64,000 nt of DNA. Origin: Silvimonas amylolytica. GTDB lineage: Bacteria; Pseudomonadota; Gammaproteobacteria; Burkholderiales; Chitinibacteraceae. Below, piece after piece: positions 42,646 to 52,944 of the stretch. Where the stretch lies: the NCBI RefSeq assembly GCF_014645555.1, contig NZ_BMLY01000004.1, positions 239,786-303,785 on the forward strand. Direction: 5' to 3'. Each line of letters starts with the position of its first letter. Position 1 is the stretch's first letter. Under the pieces are notes generated by a model. The model was not told where the DNA came from. It searched no databases and was given only the letters and a program-made list of their open reading frames with translations. Made by a program: the position numbers and the translations under genes.

Positions 42646-43530
42646 TCAGAAGAGAAGATCGCCGAATAGTAACCCTTGTAACTGCGGCCCCCAGATCAGC
42701 ATGATCCAGCCAGCCACTGCCAGGTAAGGGCCGAATGGCATGGGTTTGCCGAACCCGCGTTTTGCGGCCAGGACAAGGATCACGCCCAGCAAGGCACCGG
42801 CCACAGACGATAGCAGGATGATGATCGGCAAGCTTTGCCAGCCAAACCATGCGCCCAGTGCCGCCAGCAATTTGAAATCTCCGTAGCCCATGCCTTCCTT
42901 GCCCGTCGCCAGCTTGAACAGCCAGAACACGGTCCAGAGCACCAGATATCCTGCAGCAGCACCGACCACGGCGGACGGTAGACTGGTGAAGCCGTGACTG
43001 CCCAGATTGAACAGCATGCCAGCCCACATCAAAGGCAGGGTGATACTGTCCGGCAACAGGTAAGTATCGGCATCGATGAAAAACAACGCGATCAACGCCC
43101 AGGTGACGATGATCCCGGCCAGAGCATGAGGGCCAAAGCCCAGATGCATGCCCGTCCAGGCACTCATCAGTCCGGTCAGTAATTCAACCGCCGGGTAACG
43201 GATACTGATGGGGCTGCGACAGCCGCGACACTTGCCACCCAATGCCAGCCAACTGAGCAACGGGATGTTTTCCAGTGCCGTGATCTGATGCCCACAGGTG
43301 GGGCAAGCCGAACGCGGTACAACCAGGTTGTAACGCGTAGCGGGCTGCGGGAGGGGCTCTTCTGGTGGCAGGTCGATGGCAGCGCATTCCTGGCGGAACT
43401 GCGTTTCGATCATTTTAGGCAGGCGGTGAATCACCACATTAAGAAAGCTGCCGACCAGCAAACCCAGAAGCAAACAAAACCCGCCGAACAGCAGCGGGTT
43501 TTGTGAGAACAGCAAAGCGTATTCCTGCAT
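42646..43530 (-). CDS. pilD: Type IV prepilin peptidase
   Basis: This 294-residue membrane enzyme has the zinc-binding Cys pairs (CPTCGHQ ... GGKCRGC), the two catalytic aspartate regions (FFIDADTYLLPDSITLPLMW and GYGDFKLLAALGAW) and about eight membrane segments. It cleaves and N-methylates prepilins and pseudopilins. Its start overlaps the pilC stop by 1 bp (TAATG). Confidence 0.95.
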   Translation of the reverse strand: MQEYALLFSQNPLLFGGFCLLLGLLVGSFLNVVIHRLPKMIETQFRQECAAIDLPPEEPLPQPATRYNLVVPRSACPTCGHQITALENIPLLSWLALGGKCRGCRSPISIRYPAVELLTGLMSAWTGMHLGFGPHALAGIIVTWALIALFFIDADTYLLPDSITLPLMWAGMLFNLGSHGFTSLPSAVVGAAAGYLVLWTVFWLFKLATGKEGMGYGDFKLLAALGAWFGWQSLPIIILLSSVAGALLGVILVLAAKRGFGKPMPFGPYLAVAGWIMLIWGPQLQGLLFGDLLF

Positions 43531-44774
43531 TAGCCGACCGCCTGACCCATTTTGAAAATGGGCAGATACATCGCCACAACAAGGCCACCGATCAAAGTGC
43601 CCAGCACGACCATGATGACTGGCTCCATCAGGCTGGACAGCGCTTCTACCGCGTTATCCACTTCTTCTTCGTAGTAGTCTGCGACCTTGCCGAGCATGGA
43701 ATCCAGCGAGCCCGATTCTTCACCAATGGCGGTCATCTGCAACACCATGTTGGGGAACACATTCACGTTCTGCATGGCCGACGTCAAGCTGGTACCTGTT
43801 GCCACTTCAGTCTGGATCTTGCGAGTGGCCTGGCGGTAGATATAGTTGCCCGCAGCGCCGCCCACGGATTCCAGCGACTCCACCAGCGGGACGCCCGCCG
43901 CAAACATGGTCGACAACGTACGGCTCCAGCGCGCAAGCACTGAGTTACGCATGATTTCGCCCAGGATCGGCAATTTGAGAACCCAGCGGTCAATGGCAAT
44001 CTGAACAGTTTCGGAGCGTGCCCACAGGCGTCTGAAGCCCCAAACGCCACCAAAAATGATGCCAAAGATCAGCCACCAATAGTGCACAAAGTAATCAGAG
44101 ATCGCCATCACCAACAGTGTCGGACCGGGAAGGTCGGCTCCAAAGCTGGAGAACAAGTCCTTGAAGGCCGGAATCACGAAAATCATGATCACGGCCGTGA
44201 TGATGAAGGCCGCCACGATCACCGCCGTCGGATAAAACATGGCGGATTTGATCTTCTTTTTCACCGACAGCATTTTTTCCTTGTACGTTGCCAGACGGGC
44301 CAGCAGCGTATCCAGAATACCGGCTTGTTCACCGGCCTGGATCAGGTTGCAATACAAGGTGTCGAAATACTTGGGGTGCTTGCGGAATGCTTGCGTCATG
44401 GACGACCCTGCTTCGATATCAGCCTTGATATCGAGCAAGAGCTTGGTCACTGACGGATTGCTGTGGCCCTTGGCCACGATATCAAACGACAACAGCAATG
44501 GCACGCCCGACTTGAGCATGGTCGAAAGCTGCCGGGTGAACATGGTGATGTCTTCATCCGTGATCCGCTTGCCACTACCCACGCGTTGACGCTTGACGCG
44601 AATGACATTGATGCCCTGCCGGCGAAGGTGCGTCTTGATGACGGCCTCGCCACTGGCGCGGCTTTCGCCCTTGATGATTTTGCCGTTGCGATCCTTGCCT
44701 TCCCAGCTATAGGTGTATTCCTTGACCTTGAGCTGCTGCTGCCTGGATGACGGTCGGGCAGTACTTGTCGCCAT
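43530..44774 (-). CDS. pilC: Type IV pilus inner-membrane platform protein
   Basis: This 414-residue protein is the PilC/GspF-type assembly platform. Two T2SSF domains are seen (RQLSTMLKSGVPLLLSFDIV and SRTLSTMFAAGVPLVESLES), each followed by a membrane segment, and a final segment near VMVVLGTLIGGLVVAMYLPI. It works with PilB to extrude the pilus and sits between pilB and pilD. Confidence 0.95.
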   Translation of the reverse strand: MATSTARPSSRQQQLKVKEYTYSWEGKDRNGKIIKGESRASGEAVIKTHLRRQGINVIRVKRQRVGSGKRITDEDITMFTRQLSTMLKSGVPLLLSFDIVAKGHSNPSVTKLLLDIKADIEAGSSMTQAFRKHPKYFDTLYCNLIQAGEQAGILDTLLARLATYKEKMLSVKKKIKSAMFYPTAVIVAAFIITAVIMIFVIPAFKDLFSSFGADLPGPTLLVMAISDYFVHYWWLIFGIIFGGVWGFRRLWARSETVQIAIDRWVLKLPILGEIMRNSVLARWSRTLSTMFAAGVPLVESLESVGGAAGNYIYRQATRKIQTEVATGTSLTSAMQNVNVFPNMVLQMTAIGEESGSLDSMLGKVADYYEEEVDNAVEALSSLMEPVIMVVLGTLIGGLVVAMYLPIFKMGQAVG

Positions 44775-44827
44775 TGAATGGTCCCCTTGCGGCGCGCCGG
44801 CGCGCCTTTGTTTTGCCGCGTTTGCGA

Positions 44828-46537
44828 TTATTCGTTGGTGATCGCCATGATTTCTTCAAGCGAAGTCACACCGAGCTTGACTTTGATCAGGCCGGATCTG
44901 CGCAGATCACGCACGCCTTCACGTTGTGCCTGGTCTGCAATATCGATCGCCGTGCCATTTTTCATAATGATACGGTTCATTTCGTCAGAGATCGGCATGA
45001 CCTGATAAATGCCCACGCGGCCCTTATAGCCGGTACCTTTACAGATGTCACAACCCACAGGTTTGTAGGGTGTCCAGCTGCCATCGAGGTCCGCCTCGGT
45101 AAAACCGGCATCCAGTAACGCCTCATGCGGGATGTCCACCGGCTGCTTGCAACTCGCGCACAAACGACGCCCCAGACGCTGTGCGGTAATCAGAATCACC
45201 GATGAAGCGACGTTGAACGGCGCGACGCCCATGTTCAACATTCGTGTCAGCGTGGTCGGTGCATCGTTGGTGTGCAGGGTGGAGAACACCATGTGACCGG
45301 TTTGCGCTGCCTTGATCGCAATGTCAGCGGTTTCCAGGTCACGGATTTCACCCACCATGATGATGTCCGGATCTTGCCGCAGGAATGCTTTGAGGGCGAC
45401 AGCAAAGGTCAGGCCGGCCTTTTCATTCACGTTGACCTGATTGACCCCCGCGAGGTTGATTTCAGCAGGATCTTCGGCCGTGGAAATGTTGGTGCCTGGC
45501 TGGTTCAGGATGTTCAGGCAGGTATACAGGGACACGGTTTTGCCGGAGCCGGTCGGGCCCGTGACCAACACCATGCCGTAAGGCCGGCTGATGGCATGCA
45601 TCAGGGCTTCTTTCTGATCCGGATCGTAACCCAGCGCATCGATACCCAGGGTGGCGGACGATGGATCAAGAATACGGATACAAATCTTTTCGCCGTGCAG
45701 CGTTGGCAGTGTAGACACCCGGAAATCGATGGCTCGGGTACGAGACAACACCAGTTTCATCCGGCCGTCCTGCGGGACGCGCTTTTCGGAGATATCGAGC
45801 TTGGAAATCACCTTGATCCGTGAGGCGATCTTTTCCTTGATGGCCAAGGGCGGCTGCGCGACTTCACGCAAGATACCGTCCTGACGATAACGGATACGAT
45901 AGAACTTCTCGTAGGGCTCGAAGTGAATGTCGGAGGCTTCCGCCTTGATGGCGTCCAGCAGGATTTTCTGGATGTATTTGACGACAGGGGCGTCGTCTAC
46001 ATCGACCGTGCTGACTTCTTGCTGCTGTTCTTCTTCCCCGCCCTGCAGGTCAAGATCGGATTCATTGACCTGCAGTTCCTTGATGCTGGCGCCGGACGCT
46101 TCAATCAGCTTGGCCTGTAACGTCAGCAGCTTGCCGTCTTCGACAATAATCGGTTCGATCTGCTGGCCAGTCTGAAAGCGTACTTCTTCCAGTGCCTGCA
46201 GATTGGTGATGTCCGAAATGCCAATGAACAGCCGCGTACCGCGCTTGTAGAGCGGCACGATACGCTGGGCTGTCATCAACTTGGGGTCAAGCACGCCTTG
46301 CGGAATGTAGGTGTCGTCGATCTGTTCCAGATCAAGCAGCGGATAGCCGAAAGCCTGTGAGGAAAACTCGGCAATTTCCTTGCCGGTCATTTTCCGGCTC
46401 TGGATCAATTGTTCGATAAACGACGTTTTGCCATCGCTGGCGGCGACGTGGACGGCTTCGATATCGGCTTCAGCCAGTCGCCCGTGCTGAACCAGCAAAC
46501 GCGCCAGGCCGGAAATGGGGGCAGTAGTGGTAGACAT
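44828..46537 (-). CDS. pilB: Type IV pilus assembly ATPase
   Basis: This 569-residue AAA ATPase has an N-terminal MshEN region, Walker A (VTGPTGSGKTVSLYTCL), the Walker B region DIIMVGEIRDLETADIA, and a tetracysteine zinc site (CASCKQPVD ... CDICKGTGYKGR). It powers pilus extension. ATG 46537 and an in-frame TTG at 46552 are candidate starts; neither has a strong ribosome-binding site. A palindrome lies about 85 bp upstream. Confidence 0.95.
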   Translation of the reverse strand: MSTTTAPISGLARLLVQHGRLAEADIEAVHVAASDGKTSFIEQLIQSRKMTGKEIAEFSSQAFGYPLLDLEQIDDTYIPQGVLDPKLMTAQRIVPLYKRGTRLFIGISDITNLQALEEVRFQTGQQIEPIIVEDGKLLTLQAKLIEASGASIKELQVNESDLDLQGGEEEQQQEVSTVDVDDAPVVKYIQKILLDAIKAEASDIHFEPYEKFYRIRYRQDGILREVAQPPLAIKEKIASRIKVISKLDISEKRVPQDGRMKLVLSRTRAIDFRVSTLPTLHGEKICIRILDPSSATLGIDALGYDPDQKEALMHAISRPYGMVLVTGPTGSGKTVSLYTCLNILNQPGTNISTAEDPAEINLAGVNQVNVNEKAGLTFAVALKAFLRQDPDIIMVGEIRDLETADIAIKAAQTGHMVFSTLHTNDAPTTLTRMLNMGVAPFNVASSVILITAQRLGRRLCASCKQPVDIPHEALLDAGFTEADLDGSWTPYKPVGCDICKGTGYKGRVGIYQVMPISDEMNRIIMKNGTAIDIADQAQREGVRDLRRSGLIKVKLGVTSLEEIMAITNE

Positions 46538-46621
46538 GATCGCCGTATTCAATTCATGCAGGTTTCGACCAACGCCAGAATCGGTGCGCGCTATTGTCGT
46601 TCCGGGTTTAAAACAAATCCA

Positions 46622-46649
46622 TTTTTGTCAGTCTGCAGACAGACAAAAA
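46622..46649. promoter_or_regulatory. Near-perfect 28-bp palindrome upstream of pilB
   Basis: TTTTTGTC and GACAAAAA flank the inner perfect palindrome GTCTGCAGAC, with one mismatch on each side (46630, 46641). The U-runs are on the 5' side in pilB transcripts, so it does not look like a terminator. An operator ahead of the pil operon is possible. Confidence 0.5.
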
Positions 46650-46834
46650 CGTCAGGGATTGCAATTGCGCCAAGGGCCGGGTTCTGGCGGCCATTAACCA
46701 GTCTAGCAAAGACAATGGCGTATTGTGCGTATTCTGAGCCTTTCGGCAAGCCACCGAAACGCGGCGCTAAACGGTGTCGCGCTTTCGGCACAAATATGCG
46801 TGCGCTGGAGTATTGTCCGGATTGCTGACAATGA

Positions 46835-48118
46835 TCAATGCACGGCGGCCTGCGGATACAAACGAATTACTTTGATACTTCTATCCTGCGTCTGGACAAT
46901 TTCCAGTCTTTCGCCAGCAATGGTAAGGCATGTGCCGGCATCCGGAATATCTTCGAAATATTCCAGCACCAGACCATTGAGGGTCTTGGGGCCATCCAGC
47001 GGGAAATTACGTTTGAGCTTGCGGTTCAGCTCGCGCAGGCTCATCGAGCCATCCAGCAAATAACTGCCATCGGATTGTTTTTCGAGGCGTGACCCGGCAG
47101 ACGGAGCATTGGTGGTGAATTCGCCAATAATCTGCTCAAGGATATCTTCCAGCGTTACCAGTCCGCGCAATTCCCCGTACTCATCAACCACCAGGCCGAT
47201 ACGGCGGCGGTTTTCCTGGAAATTCTGTAATTGGGTAAAGAGTGGCGTGCCTGATGGAATGAAATACGGAGGCCTGATCAACGTGCGCAGCGTATCGCCC
47301 GTGAGTTCATCTTCGCTCAGCGATAGTGCTTTGCGGGTATGCAAAATACCCACCATGTTGTCCGGATTATCTTCAAAGACCGGTAATCGCGTGTGATGGC
47401 AGGTATAGAGTTGGCGGGCCAGCTCTTCTTGCTCTGCAGCCAGATCCAGCCCTTCGATCTGATGGCGCGGCGTCATCACGTCATCCACCGTGATATTGGT
47501 CAATTCGAACAGGTTGACCAGAATGGCGTGATGTTTTTTCTCCATGAACCGGCCAGATTCAAGGACCAGCATGCGCAGTTCTTCCGGGCTCAGGCTGCCG
47601 TGATCATGTTTTTTGCCCTGCAGATGCAAAATCCGCAGCATGCCGTGTACAAACAGATTGATGAACCACACCGCTGGATAAAAGACACGCAGCATGACTG
47701 TGAGCGGATAGCTGGCCAGCAGGGCAGATCGATCCGGGTGGGTTGCCGCGATCACCTTGGGCGTTGCTTCCGAGAATACAAGGATGGCAAAGGCCACCAG
47801 CAAGGTGGCAGCGCCTAGCGCGAAATGATTGTCAGCGAACAGGCGGGTGGTGATCAGGGTGGCCAGCGTCGCCGTGGCTGTATTGATGAGTGTATTGCCC
47901 AGCAAAATGACGCCGAGTAAACGATCTGTGTGTTCCAGAAGTTTAAGCGTTAACTGGGCGCCGCGGTTTTCCTGTTGGGCGAGAGCCTTAAGGCGAAAAC
48001 GATTTACCGCCATCATGGCGGTTTCAGAGGCGGAGAAGAAGGCAGAACTGAACAGGCAGACGATCAGTGCAATGATCAACTCACCTGAAGGGATGTCGTC
48101 CAAGGCGGCATTCCACAA
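46835..48118 (-). CDS. CNNM/CorC-type membrane protein with CBS domains (YfjD-like)
   Basis: This 427-residue protein has a DUF21/CNNM membrane domain (FSSAFFSASETAMMAVNRFR, then GNTLINTATATLATLITTRL), a CBS pair (VMTPRHQIEGLDL; RIGLVVDEYGELRGLVTLED) and a C-terminal CorC_HlyC domain. Such proteins are linked to Mg2+/Co2+ handling or efflux. The neighbour order with ypjD and ffh matches E. coli yfjD-ypjD-ffh. Confidence 0.9.
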   Translation of the reverse strand: MWNAALDDIPSGELIIALIVCLFSSAFFSASETAMMAVNRFRLKALAQQENRGAQLTLKLLEHTDRLLGVILLGNTLINTATATLATLITTRLFADNHFALGAATLLVAFAILVFSEATPKVIAATHPDRSALLASYPLTVMLRVFYPAVWFINLFVHGMLRILHLQGKKHDHGSLSPEELRMLVLESGRFMEKKHHAILVNLFELTNITVDDVMTPRHQIEGLDLAAEQEELARQLYTCHHTRLPVFEDNPDNMVGILHTRKALSLSEDELTGDTLRTLIRPPYFIPSGTPLFTQLQNFQENRRRIGLVVDEYGELRGLVTLEDILEQIIGEFTTNAPSAGSRLEKQSDGSYLLDGSMSLRELNRKLKRNFPLDGPKTLNGLVLEYFEDIPDAGTCLTIAGERLEIVQTQDRSIKVIRLYPQAAVH

Positions 48119-48230
48119 TGGTAATGGGACAGATTATAGCAGCGCCGGCATGGCGGGCGTTGTACGGATCAATGCAAACGACATGAAGGCCCGCATTGCC
48201 CCGTGGCCAACGGTGAATTGAACGCTTGCC

Positions 48231-49052
48231 TCAGCCGATGCCAGGCCTGTGCAAGATCACGTCCAGTACAAACCGGCTACCGATATAGCCAAGGATCAAC
48301 AGGAAGAAACCGGTGGTTGTCCATAACGTGGCAACCCGACCGCGCCAGCCACGCAGACGGCGGCCCAGCAACAAAAGTCCGTACACCAGCCAGGCGGCTA
48401 CGGACAATACAATCTTGTGATTGAACTCCAGTGCCCGGCCAAAGATTTCTTCGCTAAAGGTAATGCCGGTTACCAATGCAATTGTCAGCAACAAAAAACC
48501 GGCACTGATGCAGGCAAACAACAGCCGTTCCAGTGCGAGCAGGGGCGGCAATTTTTGTACCAGCAAACTGGCGGAGGCATGATGCAGGCGCCGGTCGGCC
48601 AGGCGCATCAAAATCGCGACACCTGTGGCGTTGGTAAAAAGACCATAGGCCAGCATCGCCGCCAGGAAATGCAACCGCGACACCCCGTTTTGGGCATAGG
48701 TCAAAACATGGCCGGGGGGCAACAGCAGGCTAAGCCCCAACAGCAGTACGGTGAGTCCCATAACGGGGGGCTGTAGACCTTCCAGCGGAAAAGCCAGATG
48801 GCCAAGCAAGTAGGTGATGAGGGCCAGCCAGGCAATCATCGACAAGGCTTCTGCTGCCCCGAAATGCAGCGGCGGCGCGGCCAGTTGCGGCCACAAGGCA
48901 AGGCCGTGGACAGCCAGCGCCAGCAGCAGAAAAGCAGTCTCTACGCCGGTGTGAATAACCCCGCGTCCAGCCAGTCGGGTGCGGCAAAAATGCCAACCCA
49001 AGGTCAGATAAATGAACAAGGCGATCAACGCGAGCCAGGACACAGGTATCAA
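48231..49052 (-). CDS. CcsA/YpjD-family inner-membrane protein
   Basis: This 273-residue protein has about eight membrane segments and the cytochrome-c-assembly-like motifs SRLHFLAAMLAYGLFTNATG and ALEFNHKIVLSVAAWLVYG, with conserved histidines that could bind haem. In E. coli ypjD stands next to ffh as here. It is divergent from ffh with a 242-bp gap. Its function is not established. Confidence 0.88.
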   Translation of the reverse strand: MIPVSWLALIALFIYLTLGWHFCRTRLAGRGVIHTGVETAFLLLALAVHGLALWPQLAAPPLHFGAAEALSMIAWLALITYLLGHLAFPLEGLQPPVMGLTVLLLGLSLLLPPGHVLTYAQNGVSRLHFLAAMLAYGLFTNATGVAILMRLADRRLHHASASLLVQKLPPLLALERLLFACISAGFLLLTIALVTGITFSEEIFGRALEFNHKIVLSVAAWLVYGLLLLGRRLRGWRGRVATLWTTTGFFLLILGYIGSRFVLDVILHRPGIG

Positions 49053-49294
49053 ATCAGTTAGAATTAGCGAATTGTTTAGTCTAACAGGGAACCTCTGTAC
49101 ACGTCTTTCCGGGAATCAGGCAGGTTTGATTCAGGATGAACTGCAATGCGTAAACCGCAGGCGTAGCGAGACCTCGCCGAGAATTTACAGCGCAGTACGT
49201 CGCCAGAATCAGAGCCAGCTGCACAGGAAAAACCAGGTCCATTGGTGCCATATCGCCCGCTTGCCCGTCGAGTGCGGCAGGGAAGAATTTATTT

Positions 49295-50638
49295 ATGCTG
49301 GATAACCTCTCTAACCGCCTGAGTGGCGTGGTCAAGACCCTGCGCGGTCAGGCCCGCCTGACTGATGCCAATATCCAGGACGCTTTGCGTGAAGTGCGCA
49401 TGGCGCTGCTGGAGGCCGACGTTGCGTTGCCGGTAGTCAAGAAGTTCGTGAATGACGTCAAGGAGCGTGCGCTCGGTCAGGAGGTGATTGGCAGCCTGAC
49501 ACCGGGCCAGGCTTTTATTGGCGTTGTCTATGAAGAACTGACCCGCCTGATGGGCGCACAGAACGACGCGCTCAATCTGGCTGCTGTGCCGCCAGCTGTG
49601 GTGTTGATGGCCGGCCTGCAAGGTGCAGGTAAAACGACCACCTCCGGCAAGCTGGCCAAACGCCTCAAAGAGACACAGAAGAAAAAAGTCTTGCTGGTCT
49701 CGACCGACGTGTACCGCCCGGCCGCTATTGAACAGCTCAAGACCCTTGCGGGTCAGCTGGAGGTGGAGTGGTTTCCGTCTGATGTATCGCAAAGGCCGGT
49801 CGACATTGCGCTTGCCGCGCATGATTACGCCAAAAAGCACTTTCATGACGTATTGATCGTCGATACTGCCGGTCGTCTGGCCATTGATGACGCCATGATG
49901 GCGGAAATCAAAGACCTGCACGCTGCGATCACCCCGGTTGAAACGCTATTCGTGGTTGACGCCATGCAGGGTCAGGATGCCGTGAATGTGGCGCGTGCTT
50001 TCAATGAGACGCTGCCGCTGACTGGTGTGATTCTGACCAAGCTGGATGGCGATTCTCGCGGCGGCGCGGCGCTATCGGTGCGGGAAGTGACGGGCAAACC
50101 GATCAAGTTTATCGGTGTCGGTGAAAAACTGAACGGTCTCGAGCCGTTCTATCCGGATCGGATGGCTAGCCGCGTGCTGGGCATGGGGGATGTGCTCTCG
50201 CTGATCGAAGACGTGCAAAAAAACGTCGACGAAGCCGAGGCCCTGCAGATGATGAAGAAGGTCAAATCCGGCAAGGGTTTTGACCTGGAAGACTTCAAAT
50301 CGCAGATCGGCCAGATGAAAAAGATGGGCGGCATGGGCGCATTGCTGGACAAACTGCCAGGTCAGATGAGCCAGATGGCCAGCAGTCAGGTGACCGACAA
50401 GTCCGTTGCACGGATTGAGGGCATCATTAATTCCATGACGCCGCTGGAGCGCCGCAAGCCTGAACTGATCAAGGCCAGCCGCAAGCGCCGGATTGCGATC
50501 GGCGCGGGTGTCTCCGTGCAAGAGGTTAACCGCTTGCTCAAGCAGTTCGAAGAAACGCAAAAGATGATGAAGCAGTTCAGCAAGGGCGGGATGATGAAGC
50601 TCATGCGTGGCATGAAGGGCATGTTGCCCGGTATGTAA
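49295..50638 (+). CDS. ffh: Signal recognition particle protein Ffh
   Basis: This 447-residue GTPase has the NG domain motifs G1 MAGLQGAGKTTTSGKLAKRL, G3 IVDTAGRLAIDD and G4 TKLDGDSRGG, and a methionine-rich M domain at the end (MMKQFSKGGMMKLMRGMKG). It binds 4.5S RNA and signal peptides to target inner-membrane proteins. A stem-loop follows. Confidence 0.97.
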   Translation: MLDNLSNRLSGVVKTLRGQARLTDANIQDALREVRMALLEADVALPVVKKFVNDVKERALGQEVIGSLTPGQAFIGVVYEELTRLMGAQNDALNLAAVPPAVVLMAGLQGAGKTTTSGKLAKRLKETQKKKVLLVSTDVYRPAAIEQLKTLAGQLEVEWFPSDVSQRPVDIALAAHDYAKKHFHDVLIVDTAGRLAIDDAMMAEIKDLHAAITPVETLFVVDAMQGQDAVNVARAFNETLPLTGVILTKLDGDSRGGAALSVREVTGKPIKFIGVGEKLNGLEPFYPDRMASRVLGMGDVLSLIEDVQKNVDEAEALQMMKKVKSGKGFDLEDFKSQIGQMKKMGGMGALLDKLPGQMSQMASSQVTDKSVARIEGIINSMTPLERRKPELIKASRKRRIAIGAGVSVQEVNRLLKQFEETQKMMKQFSKGGMMKLMRGMKGMLPGM

Positions 50639-50659
50639 ACAGTACCGATTTGGGGTGGC

Positions 50660-50685
50660 GGATCGGCGCCAGGTTGCGCCGATCC
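50660..50685. terminator. Stem-loop after ffh
   Basis: GGATCGGCGC (50660-50669) pairs perfectly with GCGCCGATCC (50676-50685) across 6 nt. It lacks a U-tract, so it may attenuate rather than fully stop transcription ahead of rpsP. Confidence 0.55.
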
Positions 50686-50740
50686 TCACTGGAAGTAGTT
50701 GTAAAGGGTTGTTCCTTGCGCAAGTTCCGGATTTAAAAGC

Positions 50741-50770
50741 TTGTATTGCCTTGCGCTTTTCACATACAAT
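50741..50770 (+). promoter_or_regulatory. Probable rpsP operon promoter
   Basis: TTGTAT (50741-50746) and TACAAT (50765-50770) stand 18 bp apart, 41 bp upstream of the rpsP start. Confidence 0.55.
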
Positions 50771-50811
50771 CGCTGGTTTCGCGTAAACCGATTTCAAACT
50801 GGGTATCAATC

Positions 50812-51063
50812 ATGGTTGTGATTCGTCTTTCCCGTGGCGGCGCTAAAGACCGTCCGTTCTACAATGTTGTTGTTACTGATTCGCGCAACCGCCGCGATGG
50901 CCGCTTCATCGAGCGCGTGGGTTTCTACGACCCGTCCGCTGGTGAAGGCCAGGAACCGACCCGTTTCGCGCTTGACCGCGTGAACTACTGGGTTGGCGTT
51001 GGCGCACAAGTGAGCGACACCGTTGCTCGCCTGCTCAAGGGCTACAAGCCGGCTGCTGCCTAA
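50812..51063 (+). CDS. rpsP: Ribosomal protein bS16
   Basis: This 83-residue protein has the bS16 N-terminus [20 protein letters not shown] and the expected length. It is the first gene of the rpsP-rimM-trmD-rplS operon and a component of the 30S subunit. Confidence 0.97.
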   Translation: MVVIRLSRGGAKDRPFYNVVVTDSRNRRDGRFIERVGFYDPSAGEGQEPTRFALDRVNYWVGVGAQVSDTVARLLKGYKPAAA

Positions 51064-51073
51064 GCAGTTGACT

Positions 51074-51622
51074 GTGACCAGCAATAAACCGACTGCCCCG
51101 CAATCCACAACCAATGCGGTACCGGATGATCTGGTATCCATGGGTTACATCAGCGGGGCTTTTGGCATTCGGGGCGGCGTAAATGTCGTCGCGGATACCG
51201 AACATCCGGACAGCCTGCTCGACTACAAAACGTGGTGGATCGGGCGTGATGGCAACTGGCGCGCCTACAAAGTGGTTGAAGCTTCGGTGCAGCCTAAAAA
51301 GCTCTCCGTGCGCTTTGCCGGCGTGGATGATCGTGACCAGGCGTTTGCCCTGAAGGGCTGTCAGGTCGCAATTCCGCGTAGCGAGATGCCAGAGGCCGGT
51401 GATGACGAGTACTACTGGGCAGACCTGGTTGGTCTTTCCATCGTCAACATCGAAGGCCAGAGTCTGGGTGTGGTCGAAAAGTTGTTTGAGACCGGCGCCA
51501 ACGATGTGATCGTGGCGCGCGACGGTGATACCGAACGCCTCCTGCCCTTTGTCGGGCATGTTGTGCTCAAGGTGGATCTGACGGCCCGGGTCATTACGGT
51601 GGACTGGGGTCTTGACTACTGA
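51074..51622 (+). CDS. rimM: 16S rRNA processing protein RimM
   Basis: This 182-residue protein has the RimM N-terminal domain ([20 protein letters not shown]) and the PRC-barrel C-terminal domain ([40 protein letters not shown]). It helps 30S maturation and binds S19. The start is taken at GTG 51074, 10 bp after rpsP; an upstream TTG at 51068 is possible. Confidence 0.93.
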   Translation: MTSNKPTAPQSTTNAVPDDLVSMGYISGAFGIRGGVNVVADTEHPDSLLDYKTWWIGRDGNWRAYKVVEASVQPKKLSVRFAGVDDRDQAFALKGCQVAIPRSEMPEAGDDEYYWADLVGLSIVNIEGQSLGVVEKLFETGANDVIVARDGDTERLLPFVGHVVLKVDLTARVITVDWGLDY

Positions 51623-51644
51623 GGTCATGCAAAAGGAAACAGCT

Positions 51645-52451
51645 GTGAAAATGCATTTCGATGCCATCACACTGTTTCCTGAAATGTTCGAGGCCATTAC
51701 ACGCTATGGGATTACCCAGCGTGCGGTGGAGCAGGGCATTATTGATTTTGTCGGCTGGAACCCTCGGGATTTCACGCATGACAACTATCGCCGTGTTGAT
51801 GATCGCCCCTACGGTGGTGGTCCTGGCATGGTGATGTTGCCGCAACCGCTGGAAGACGCCATTGATGCGGCCCGACAGCGCCAGGCGCAACTGGGCATTA
51901 CGCCCAAAGTGGTCTACCTGTCACCGCAGGGCGCGCCGCTCACCCATGAGCGAGTGCTGCAATTGGTGGCAGAGCCCGGCCTGATCCTGTTGTGCGGCCG
52001 TTATGAAGGTGTTGACGAGCGCGTTTTGCAGCGCCAGGTTGACCTGGAAATATCGGTTGGCGACTACGTACTCTCTGGCGGTGAATTACCCGCCATGGTG
52101 CTGATGGATGCAGTAGCAAGACATTTGCCTGGTGTGCTGAACACGGCTGCCAGTGCAGTGGAAGATTCATTTGTGGATGGGTTGCTGGATTGCCCGCATT
52201 ACACTCGTCCCGAAGAATACCGCGGTATGGCGGTGCCGGAAGTTCTGCTTTCGGGAAATCATGCCAACATACGTCGTTGGCGTCTGAAGCAGTCGTTGGG
52301 CCGCACCTGGTTGCGCCGCCCCGATTTACTGCAACAGCGTCAGCTTTCAAAAGAGGAAACTCGTCTTCTGGCCGATTTCAAGGCGGAGCATGCGGCACAA
52401 GCCGGCTCTCTCCAGTCCGGGGAAGAAGGAACAAGTTTCGTAAAGGAGTAA
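51645..52451 (+). CDS. trmD: tRNA (guanine-37-N1)-methyltransferase
   Basis: This 268-residue SPOUT enzyme has [20 protein letters not shown] at the start, [38 protein letters not shown] and [20 protein letters not shown], the TrmD trefoil-knot motifs. It methylates G37 of tRNAs. The GTG at 51645 has AAGGA seven bases upstream; ATG 51651 and ATG 51627 are alternatives. It follows rimM within the operon. Confidence 0.95.
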   Translation: MKMHFDAITLFPEMFEAITRYGITQRAVEQGIIDFVGWNPRDFTHDNYRRVDDRPYGGGPGMVMLPQPLEDAIDAARQRQAQLGITPKVVYLSPQGAPLTHERVLQLVAEPGLILLCGRYEGVDERVLQRQVDLEISVGDYVLSGGELPAMVLMDAVARHLPGVLNTAASAVEDSFVDGLLDCPHYTRPEEYRGMAVPEVLLSGNHANIRRWRLKQSLGRTWLRRPDLLQQRQLSKEETRLLADFKAEHAAQAGSLQSGEEGTSFVKE

Positions 52452-52455
52452 GGTC

Positions 52456-52839
52456 ATGAACCTGATTCAAAAGCTCGAACAAGAAGAAATCACCCGTCTG
52501 GGCAAAACCATTCCTGAATTTGCACCTGGCGATACCGTTATCGTTCAAGTGAAGGTTAAGGAAGGTAACCGTGAACGTCTGCAGGCGTTTGAAGGTGTTG
52601 TGATCGCCAAGCGTAACCGTGGCCTGAACAGCGCGTTCATCGTGCGCAAGATCTCCGCTGGTACCGGCGTTGAGCGTTCCTTCCAGACCTATTCCCCGCT
52701 GGTTGCTTCCATCGAAGTGAAGCGTCGCGGTGATGTGCGTCGTGCCAAGCTGTACTACCTCCGCGATCGTTCGGGCAAGTCCGCACGTATCAAGGAAAAG
52801 CTGCCTGCACGCAAGATCAAGGAAACCGCTGCACAATAA
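52456..52839 (+). CDS. rplS: Ribosomal protein bL19
   Basis: This 127-residue protein has the bL19 signature ([40 protein letters not shown]). An AAGGAG site stands before the ATG. It is the last gene of the rpsP operon and is followed by a strong terminator. Confidence 0.97.
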   Translation: MNLIQKLEQEEITRLGKTIPEFAPGDTVIVQVKVKEGNRERLQAFEGVVIAKRNRGLNSAFIVRKISAGTGVERSFQTYSPLVASIEVKRRGDVRRAKLYYLRDRSGKSARIKEKLPARKIKETAAQ

Positions 52840-52856
52840 GTTGCGGCGAATTTCTG

Positions 52857-52890
52857 AAAACGCGAAGCCGGAGGGCTTCGCGTTTTTTTT
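52857..52890 (+). terminator. Terminator of the rpsP-rimM-trmD-rplS operon
   Basis: CGCGAAGCC (52861-52869) pairs with GGCTTCGCG (52874-52882), followed by a T-run of 8. Confidence 0.93.
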
Positions 52891-52944
52891 CGTCCGCAGC
52901 ATGGCGCAAGCAGGTAGCATGGGGTTTTGCCCCGCCATACGGCC

